DNA of 46,212 nt, taken from assembly GCA_033558025.1 (NCBI GenBank), contig JAUCEF010000105.1, positions 1 through 46,212 on the forward strand. The letters run 5' to 3'. A program made the translations under genes and the position numbers. This stretch comes from Phytophthora sp. 'mugwort' (Eukaryota; Oomycota; Peronosporomycetes; Peronosporales; Peronosporaceae). Below are positions 40,134-46,212 of this stretch, in pieces. Position 1 is the stretch's first letter. Every line of letters starts with the position of its first letter. The notes beneath the pieces are model-generated. The model did no database searches and had not been told where the DNA came from. It saw only the letters and a program-made list of their open reading frames with translations.

Positions 40134-40337
40134 ATGAATAAAAATAAAAAATTTTTTACCTATAAAAATAAAATTATTTTAACAAATGGATCTTCTTTAA
40201 AAATAACATCTATTAAGTATTTAAAAAATTATCAATTAAATTTAAGAATTTTTAAAGAAACAGATATTATTACAAATACAAATATCAATTTAAATAAAAG
40301 TAAATTAAATTTTATAAAAAAAAATAAATTAAATTAA
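40134..40337 (+). CDS. rpl31: Probable ribosomal protein L31
   Basis: This is a 67-residue basic protein. KIILTNGSSLKITSIKYLKN near residues 12-31 resembles the L31 core (an extended strand followed by 'dGSs'), and RIFKETDIITNTN follows as in mitochondrial L31. The CxxC zinc pair of some bacterial L31 is absent. The ATG at 40134 is chosen over one at 40104 that overlaps trnC. The 3' end overlaps tatC by nine bases. Identity is tentative because the protein is short. Confidence 0.45.
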   Translation: MNKNKKFFTYKNKIILTNGSSLKITSIKYLKNYQLNLRIFKETDIITNTNINLNKSKLNFIKKNKLN

Positions 40338-41072
40338 TTTATATTTATTTAAATATATTGAAATATAAATAAATATTTCAAAAAAAAAAAAAAAGATAAA
40401 ATAAATTAATATAAAATTAAATATATCTGGTGGTGTAATTAAAGCACTCAATAATATTATTTTTAAATAAAAGAATTTTCTTAAATTAATAATTATTTTA
40501 ATTTTTAAAATATTATTTGATATAAAAAAAAATAAAGAAAAAAAATAAATAAATATTATAAATATATAAATAAAAGAAGAAAAAATAAAATCAAAATAAT
40601 TATCAATTTTTGGTTCAAAATAAATTGTTAAAAGATATAAATTTGAAAAATTTAAATTTAATAAAAAATCCCAAATATGTGGAATAATATTAGTAAAAAT
40701 AAATTTTATTATAAAAAAATTAAAAATTATAAAAAAAATATAAAATTTTATAAAAATAAAATTTTCAAATTTATATAAACCTTTTGATAAAAAAAACCAA
40801 AATAATAAAAAACTTAATTGAATTGTTATAAAAGTTGTTATGAAAATTGCTATAAAAATATTAGTAATAAAAATTTCAGTAATATTAGTAAAAATAAAAT
40901 ATTTTAACATATTTTTATTAAGTAAATTATTAACTAATAAATATATTAATTGATCAGAAAAATAATATGAAATTATAAAAAGATAAAAAAAAGTGATTAA
41001 AAGTATAAAAAAATTATATTTTAATTCAAATAAATGTAATTGTAAATAAGTTATTATTTTTTTTTTTTTCAT
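40329..41072 (-). CDS. tatC: Sec-independent translocase subunit TatC
   Basis: This 247-residue protein with about six hydrophobic segments belongs to the TatC (ymf16/mttB) family, the multispan receptor of the twin-arginine protein translocase in the inner membrane. The family marks are the N-terminal LQLHLFELKYNFF (compare 'HL.ELR.R') and the C-terminal ALITPPDIFNFILIYF. It is convergent with the probable rpl31 and divergent from trnL(TAA), 18 bp away. Confidence 0.92.
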   Translation of the reverse strand: MKKKKIITYLQLHLFELKYNFFILLITFFYLFIISYYFSDQLIYLLVNNLLNKNMLKYFIFTNITEIFITNIFIAIFITTFITIQLSFLLFWFFLSKGLYKFENFIFIKFYIFFIIFNFFIIKFIFTNIIPHIWDFLLNLNFSNLYLLTIYFEPKIDNYFDFIFSSFIYIFIIFIYFFSLFFFISNNILKIKIIINLRKFFYLKIILLSALITPPDIFNFILIYFIFFFFFEIFIYISIYLNKYKLI

Positions 41073-41090
41073 ATATTTAAAAAAATATTA

Positions 41091-41173
41091 GCCTACTTGG
41101 TGAAATTGGTAAACACGATAGATTTAAAATCTGTTCCCTTTTAGGGTTATTGGTTCAAGTCCAATAGTAGGTA
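41091..41173 (+). tRNA. trnL: tRNA-Leu (TAA)
   Basis: A class II tRNA with acceptor GCCTACT, anticodon loop TTTAAAA (anticodon TAA) and a long variable arm. It reads UUA, the dominant Leu codon here. Confidence 0.95.
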
Positions 41174-41181
41174 TTTTTATT

Positions 41182-41264
41182 ATCAAAGTGGTGAAATTGG
41201 TAAACACGTTACACTTAGGATGTAAAGCTTAAAAGCGTTAAGGGTTCAAATCCCTTCTTTGATA
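41182..41264 (+). tRNA. trnL: tRNA-Leu (TAG)
   Basis: A class II tRNA with acceptor ATCAAAG pairing with CTTTGAT and anticodon loop CTTAGGA (TAG) for CUN codons. It is similar in sequence to the adjacent trnL(TAA) and may have arisen by tandem duplication. Confidence 0.95.
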
Positions 41265-41346
41265 TTACTATAATAATATATTTTAAATAAAATATATCTT
41301 TTTAGTGAAAATAAATTTATATTTTATTTAATTTTTTATCATTAAA

Positions 41347-43353
41347 ATGATTAATATATATATTAACAATATCGAATTAAAAGTTAATAAAAATTTAACA
41401 GTTTTACAAGCATGTAATAATTTTAAAATTCAAATCCCTAAATTCTGTTTTCAAGAGAATTTACAAATTGCCGGTAATTGTCGTATGTGTTTAGTTGAAA
41501 TCGAAAATTCCCCTAAACCTGTAGCTTCATGTGCAATGCCTTTAATACCAAATATGAAAATATTTACTAATACTCCTTTAGTACAAAAAGCACGTGAAAG
41601 TGTATTAGAATTTCTTTTAATAAATCATCCATTAGATTGTCCTATTTGTGATCAAGCGTCAGAATGTGATTTACAAGATCAAACAATGATTTTTGGATCG
41701 GATCGTAGTCGTTTTTTTTTTAAAAAACGTGGCGTTGAAGATAAATATTGTGGTCCTTTTATTAAAACAATTATGACAAGATGTATTCATTGTACACGTT
41801 GTGTACGTTTTGCTAATGAAATTTGTGGAATTGACGGTTTAGGTACAACAGGTCGTGGTAATAAAACTGAAATTAATTTTTATTCTTCAAATATTTTTAA
41901 ATCCGAATTTTCTGGTAATTTAGTAGATTTATGTCCTGTTGGTGCATTAACTTCTAAACCCTATACTTTTAAAGCACGTTCTTGGGAATTAAAAAAAAAA
42001 GAGGGTATTGCTATTTTAGATAGTATTGGTTCAAATATTAAAATTGATATTTTTAATAATGAAATTATACGTATTTTACCTAAAACTAATTTTAATATTA
42101 ATAAAGAATGGATATCAGATAAAACAAGATATTTTTTTGATAGTTTAAAATATCAACGATTAAAATATCCATTATTAAAAGATAATCAAAACAATTTTCA
42201 TAGGATTTCTTGGTTAGATGCTCTAAATATTATTAATAAAAAATTGATAATTACAGATAGTTTTAATGCTAAAAGTATTATTGGTGATTTAACTGATTTA
42301 GAATCTCTTTTTTTATTAAAAAAAAATTTAAATAAATTAGGAATTTCAAATGTAAATTATGAACAATTTTTAAAAAATCGACAAATTAAGATAAATTCTG
42401 ATTTAGCTTCAAATTTTTTATTTAATAATACTTTAAAATCTATTGAAGAATCTGATGTTTGTTTAATAATTGGTAGTGATATTCGTCAAGAAGGTTCTAT
42501 TTTAAATATTCATTTAATTAATCGTTTAAAAAAAGGAAATTTTAAAATAGCATATATCGGTAATAAAATTAATTTTACTTATCCAGTAAAACATTTAGGA
42601 TTAACTTTTAAAACTTTAATAAATATTATTTTAGGAAAACATGTATTTTGTAAACAATTAAAAAAAGCAAAAAAACCTTTAATTATTATAGGTAGTAATA
42701 TTTTAAATCAAAAAAATGGTTTTTTTTTATTATCAAAATTAAAAAATTTATCATTTATTAACCATAATATTAATTTCTTTAATTTTCAAACTTCTTTAAT
42801 TAATTTTTTTGAAATTACTTTTCCAAAATCATTAAATATGTTAAATAATTCAAAATTATATTATTTATTTAATACAAATTTACAAAATAAATTAAAAATA
42901 ACTAAAAATAGTTTTGTTATTTATCAAGGACATCATTTTACTAAAGATGCTCAAAATTCAAATCTAATTTTACCTGGATTAACTTTTTTAGAAAAAAATG
43001 GAATGTATATTAATTTAGAAGGTTTTATTCAAAAAAATGAACAAATTTTAAATGTAAATATAGAACAACGTAAAGATTCTATAATTTATAGAAATCTTTA
43101 TAAATTTTTATTAAATAAAAATCAATCTAAATCAGAAGCTTTTTTAAAAATTAAAGATATTTTACCTTATTTATTAAAAAAAAAAATAAAAATTATTTAT
43201 AATTTTAGTTTTAATAAAAAATTTTTAAAAATTAATATTAATTTTTTAGATTCATTAATTAAAAATAATTATTATACAAATATATTAGAACAATATTCAA
43301 AAATATTGATTAATTCTAATAAAATTTTCAAAAATCAATCAAAATTATTATGA
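41347..43353 (+). CDS. nad11: NADH dehydrogenase subunit 11 (75-kDa), complete
   Basis: This 668-residue NuoG-family subunit carries the Fe-S chain of complex I. The [2Fe-2S] cysteines are at 34, 45, 48 and 62. The His94-Cys98-Cys101-Cys107 [4Fe-4S] site follows. The second [4Fe-4S] site is C146-x2-C149-x2-C152 with a Cys near 196 in DLCPVGAL. Residues after about 220 form the inactive molybdopterin-like domain, which is diverged and Lys/Asn-rich. The inverted repeat begins at codon 146, so residues 1-145 exist only here. It overlaps nad1 by ATGA. Confidence 0.97.
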   Translation: MINIYINNIELKVNKNLTVLQACNNFKIQIPKFCFQENLQIAGNCRMCLVEIENSPKPVASCAMPLIPNMKIFTNTPLVQKARESVLEFLLINHPLDCPICDQASECDLQDQTMIFGSDRSRFFFKKRGVEDKYCGPFIKTIMTRCIHCTRCVRFANEICGIDGLGTTGRGNKTEINFYSSNIFKSEFSGNLVDLCPVGALTSKPYTFKARSWELKKKEGIAILDSIGSNIKIDIFNNEIIRILPKTNFNINKEWISDKTRYFFDSLKYQRLKYPLLKDNQNNFHRISWLDALNIINKKLIITDSFNAKSIIGDLTDLESLFLLKKNLNKLGISNVNYEQFLKNRQIKINSDLASNFLFNNTLKSIEESDVCLIIGSDIRQEGSILNIHLINRLKKGNFKIAYIGNKINFTYPVKHLGLTFKTLINIILGKHVFCKQLKKAKKPLIIIGSNILNQKNGFFLLSKLKNLSFINHNINFFNFQTSLINFFEITFPKSLNMLNNSKLYYLFNTNLQNKLKITKNSFVIYQGHHFTKDAQNSNLILPGLTFLEKNGMYINLEGFIQKNEQILNVNIEQRKDSIIYRNLYKFLLNKNQSKSEAFLKIKDILPYLLKKKIKIIYNFSFNKKFLKININFLDSLIKNNYYTNILEQYSKILINSNKIFKNQSKLL

Positions 43354-44631
43354 TATACACAATTTTAAAATTTTTAATTTTCATATTACCTTTATTAATT
43401 GCTGTGGCTTATTTTACTTTAGTTGAACGTAAAATATTAGCTTCTATTCAAAGAAGAAGAGGACCTAATGTTGTAGGTACTTTTGGATTATTACAACCAT
43501 TAGCTGATGGTCTTAAATTATTCGTAAAAGAAACAATTTTACCAAGTAATGCTGATGTAATTTTATTTATATTTGCACCTATTTTAGCTTTTTTTTTAAG
43601 TCTATTAAGTTGGACAATAATACCTTTAGGTTTTGGTATGTTTTTTACTGAATTAAATATTGGTATTTTATATTTAATAGCAATTTCATCTTTAGGTGTA
43701 TACGGTGTTATTATAGGTGGTTGGTCAAGTAATTCTAAATATTCGTTTTTAGGGGCTTTAAGATCAACAGCACAAATGATTTCATATGAATTAACTATTG
43801 GGTTTTCAATTCTTTCAGTAATTGTTTGTGCAAAATCTTTAAATTTAATTTCTATTATTTGGGCACAAAAAACGGTATGGTATTGTTTTCCTCTTTTTCC
43901 TATTTTTATAATTTTTTTTATATCTTGTTTAGCAGAAACAAATCGACATCCCTTTGATTTACCTGAAGCTGAAGCTGAATTAGTTTCAGGTTATAATGTA
44001 GAATATTCTGCAATGGGTTTTGCATTATTTTTTTTAGGTGAATATGCTAATATGTTATTAATGAGTAGTTTAACTACGATTTTATTTTTAGGTGGTTGGT
44101 TAGCACCTTTCCCTTTTAGTATAAATTGTATTAATTTTTTACCCGGATCTTTTTGGTTTAGTATTAAAATTTGTTTTTTTGTTGTTTTATTTGTAGTTGC
44201 TCGAGCTATTTTACCTCGATATCGTTATGACCAATTAATGCGTTTAGGTTGGAAAGTATTTCTACCTTTTTCATTATCCTGGTTTTTATATACTGCAAGT
44301 ATTTTAATAAGTTTTAATTGGTTAATTTAATTATGAATATTTTAAATCATTTTATTTTTACTTTTTTTTTATTCTGTCTTGGATTATTTGGTATAATTTT
44401 AAATAGACAGAATATTATTATTATTTTAATGTCTATTGAATTATTATTATTATCAATTAATTTAAATTTTATTTATTTTGCAGTTTTAATTGATGATATA
44501 ATAGGACAAGTTTTTTCTTTATTAATTTTAACAGTAGCTGCAGCAGAATCAGCTATTGGATTAGCTATTATGATTATTTTCTTTAAATTATATGGAGATA
44601 TTTCAATTTATAAAATAAATTTATTATCATT
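41782..44631 (+). repeat. Large inverted repeat, right copy
   Basis: This partner of 2477-5389 begins exactly at codon 146 (a Cys) of the complete nad11 and runs through nad1 and nad4L to the loop of the junction palindrome. Outside 41782 the sequence is unique nad11 5' coding sequence. Confidence 0.9.
43350..44330 (+). CDS. nad1: NADH dehydrogenase subunit 1, right inner copy
   Basis: This is identical in protein to the copy at 2841-3821 (326 residues, NuoH family). It begins inside the nad11 stop (ATGA) and ends two bases before the nad4L start, so the three genes likely form one transcript. With two intact copies in the inverted repeat, gene dosage is doubled. Confidence 0.97.
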   Translation: MIYTILKFLIFILPLLIAVAYFTLVERKILASIQRRRGPNVVGTFGLLQPLADGLKLFVKETILPSNADVILFIFAPILAFFLSLLSWTIIPLGFGMFFTELNIGILYLIAISSLGVYGVIIGGWSSNSKYSFLGALRSTAQMISYELTIGFSILSVIVCAKSLNLISIIWAQKTVWYCFPLFPIFIIFFISCLAETNRHPFDLPEAEAELVSGYNVEYSAMGFALFFLGEYANMLLMSSLTTILFLGGWLAPFPFSINCINFLPGSFWFSIKICFFVVLFVVARAILPRYRYDQLMRLGWKVFLPFSLSWFLYTASILISFNWLI

Positions 44632-44635
44632 ATAA
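44333..44635 (+). CDS. nad4L: NADH dehydrogenase subunit 4L, right inner copy
   Basis: This 100-residue NuoK-family subunit is identical to the other inner copy. ATG at 44333 is preferred over the upstream TTG at 44318, which would overlap nad1. The final six codons (after Ile-Tyr-Lys) pass through the junction palindrome, so the C-terminus is encoded by the loop and right arm of the dyad. Confidence 0.95.
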   Translation: MNILNHFIFTFFLFCLGLFGIILNRQNIIIILMSIELLLLSINLNFIYFAVLIDDIIGQVFSLLILTVAAAESAIGLAIMIIFFKLYGDISIYKINLLSL

Positions 44636-44822
44636 TAAATTTATTTTATAAATTGAAATATCTCCATATAATTTAAAGAAAATAAATTTATTATAATGAT
44701 AATAAATTTATTTTATAAATTGAAATATCTCCATATAATTTAAAGAAAATAAATTTATTATAATGATAATAAATTTATTTTATAAATTGAAATATCTCCA
44801 TATAATTTAAAGAAAATAATCA
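44620..44822. repeat. 67-bp junction repeats, right junction
   Basis: This is the same array as at 2465-2598 but with three minus-oriented units; landmarks start at 44654, 44721 and 44788, a period of 67. The dyad loop CATT is at 44628-44631. Copy number differs by one from the left junction although the two should be the same locus, so the array either varies between molecules or is miscounted in one. Confidence 0.85.
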
Positions 44823-45060
44823 TAATAGCTAATCCAATAGCTGATTCTGCTGCAGCTACTGTTAAAATTAATAAAGAAAAAACTTGTCCTATTATATCAT
44901 CAATTAAAACTGCAAAATAAATAAAATTTAAATTAATTGATAATAATAATAATTCAATAGACATTAAAATAATAATAATATTCTGTCTATTTAAAATTAT
45001 ACCAAATAATCCAAGACAGAATAAAAAAAAAGTAAAAATAAAATGATTTAAAATATTCAT
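44758..45060 (-). CDS. nad4L: NADH dehydrogenase subunit 4L, outer right copy
   Basis: This is an intact 100-residue copy mirrored across the junction and identical to the other nad4L copies. It corresponds to the copy at 2536-2838 if the window ends overlap. Confidence 0.85.
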   Translation of the reverse strand: MNILNHFIFTFFLFCLGLFGIILNRQNIIIILMSIELLLLSINLNFIYFAVLIDDIIGQVFSLLILTVAAAESAIGLAIMIIFFKLYGDISIYKINLLSL

Positions 45061-45062
45061 AA

Positions 45063-46042
45063 TTAAATTAACCAATTAAAACTTATTAAAATACTTGCAG
45101 TATATAAAAACCAGGATAATGAAAAAGGTAGAAATACTTTCCAACCTAAACGCATTAATTGGTCATAACGATATCGAGGTAAAATAGCTCGAGCAACTAC
45201 AAATAAAACAACAAAAAAACAAATTTTAATACTAAACCAAAAGATCCGGGTAAAAAATTAATACAATTTATACTAAAAGGGAAAGGTGCTAACCAACCAC
45301 CTAAAAATAAAATCGTAGTTAAACTACTCATTAATAACATATTAGCATATTCACCTAAAAAAAATAATGCAAAACCCATTGCAGAATATTCTACATTATA
45401 ACCTGAAACTAATTCAGCTTCAGCTTCAGGTAAATCAAAGGGATGTCGATTTGTTTCTGCTAAACAAGATATAAAAAAAATTATAAAAATAGGAAAAAGA
45501 GGAAAACAATACCATACCGTTTTTTGTGCCCAAATAATAGAAATTAAATTTAAAGATTTTGCACAAACAATTACTGAAAGAATTGAAAACCCAATAGTTA
45601 ATTCATATGAATATCATTTGTGCTGTTGATCTTAAAGCCCCTAAAAACGAATATTTAGAATTACTTGACCAACCACCTATAATAACACCGTATACACCTA
45701 AAGATGAAATTGCTATTAAATATAAAATACCAATATTTAATTCAGTAAAAAACATACCAAAACCTAAAGGTATTATTGTCCAACTTAATAGACTTAAAAA
45801 AAAAGCTAAAATAGGTGCAATATAAATAAAATTACATCAGCATTACTTGGTAAAATTGTTTCTTTTACGAATAATTTAAGACCATCAGCTAATGGTTGTA
45901 ATAATCCAAAAGTACCTACAACATTAGGTCCTCTTCTTCTTTGAATAGAAGCTAATATTTTACGTTCAACTAAAGTAAAATAAGCCACAGCAATTAATAA
46001 AGGTAATATGAAAATTAAAAATTTTAAAATTGTGTATATCAT
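45063..46042 (-). pseudogene. nad1: nad1, outer right copy with frameshifts
   Basis: This is nad1 with small indels relative to 2841-3821: a lost A near 45241, altered bases near 45611 and a lost A near 45821. These split the frame into pieces. The changes are homopolymer-type and lie at the contig end, so sequence error is the likeliest cause. Confidence 0.8.
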
Positions 46043-46212
46043 AATAATTTTGATTGATTTTTTGAAAATTTTATTAGAATTAATCAATATTTTTGAATAT
46101 TGTTCTAATAATATTGTATAATAATTATTTTTAATTAATGAATCTAAAAAATTAATATTAATTTTTAAAAATTTTTTATTAAAACTAAAATTATAAATAA
46201 TTTTTATTTTTT
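46039..46212 (-). pseudogene. nad11: nad11 3' end, truncated by the window edge
   Basis: These are the last codons of nad11, mirrored, with an extra T in a T run near 46058 and changed bases near 46107 relative to 3822-3995. It is cut by the end of the window. Confidence 0.8.

Larger units (their letters stand above)
42159..46212. repeat. Terminal redundancy of the window (right end)
   Basis: This is the right-hand copy of the roughly 4-kb segment also found at 1-~3990. It spans the 3' part of nad11, nad1, nad4L, the palindromic junction and the mirrored nad4L/nad1. The outermost parts (1-2463 and 45200-46212) carry homopolymer indels relative to the inner parts, as expected of low-coverage contig ends. 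Confidence 0.85.

Noticed and set aside
45607..45825. 72-codon + strand frame
   Set aside because: It is antisense to nad1 in the outer repeat copy.

Overview
The window is an almost complete, very AT-rich, intron-free mitochondrial genome of a protist. The gene set points to a stramenopile: nad11, nad7, nad9, atp1, atp8, tatC and a large ribosomal-protein set in bacterial-like order are present, 25 tRNA species were found, and no tRNA-Thr was seen. UGG is decoded by trnW(CCA), no in-frame TGA is needed, and TTA is an ordinary Leu codon. This fits the standard code and argues against the thraustochytrid mitochondrial code, in which TTA is a stop. A bicosoecid such as Cafeteria or an oomycete/hyphochytrid-like lineage is plausible, but this is inference from gene content and not a database match.

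Layout. Positions 1-2476 and 2477-5389 form a giant palindrome: nad11 (3' part)-nad1-nad4L on the + strand, then the same genes mirrored on the - strand. The single-copy region follows. On the - strand, 5.4-13.1 kb, are cob, nad9, atp9, nad3, trnD, atp6, cox3, rps7, rps12, trnV/I/Q/R, rps10, trnF and nad2. On the + strand, 13.2-21.2 kb, are nad7, a probable rpl10, trnH, nad4, trnE, atp1, nad5, nad6 and trnR(TCT). On the - strand, 21.6-39.1 kb, are an unknown membrane ORF, cox1, cox2, trnW, the small rRNA, trnY, trnG, a second unknown membrane ORF, trnG, rpl5, rpl14, five tRNAs, the large rRNA and a repeat-rich ORF. The same strand continues with rps4, rps2, rpl6, rps8, rps14, trnA, trnK, atp8, a possible S1-domain gene, trnI(CAT), rpl16, rps3, rps19 and rpl2. 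From 39.1 to 41.3 kb are rps13, rps11, trnS, trnC(-), a possible rpl31, tatC(-) and two trnL. The window ends with complete nad11-nad1-nad4L on the + strand (41.3-44.6 kb) and a second mirrored copy (44.7-46.2 kb).

The window start and end are redundant: 1-~3990 repeats ~42159-46212. The non-redundant unit is therefore about 42.16 kb, with two inverted repeats of about 2.85-2.91 kb meeting head to head at a palindromic, tandem-repeated 67-bp junction. The outermost copies differ from the inner ones almost only by single-base indels in homopolymers, as expected of poorly polished contig ends. The inner copies are intact.

The genes form one respiratory and translation system: complex I (nad1, 2, 3, 4, 4L, 5, 6, 7, 9, 11), cytochrome b, cox1-3, ATP synthase (atp1, 6, 8, 9), both rRNAs, the ribosomal proteins and the Tat translocase subunit. 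Three genes (nad5, rps3, rps4) each carry one apparent extra base that splits the frame. The parts most likely to be new are the palindromic junction with its 67-bp units, a Q/K/N-repeat protein next to rps4, two unrecognised membrane-anchored ORFs, long hairpins at many gene 3' ends, and a shared motif in two divergent-promoter gaps.
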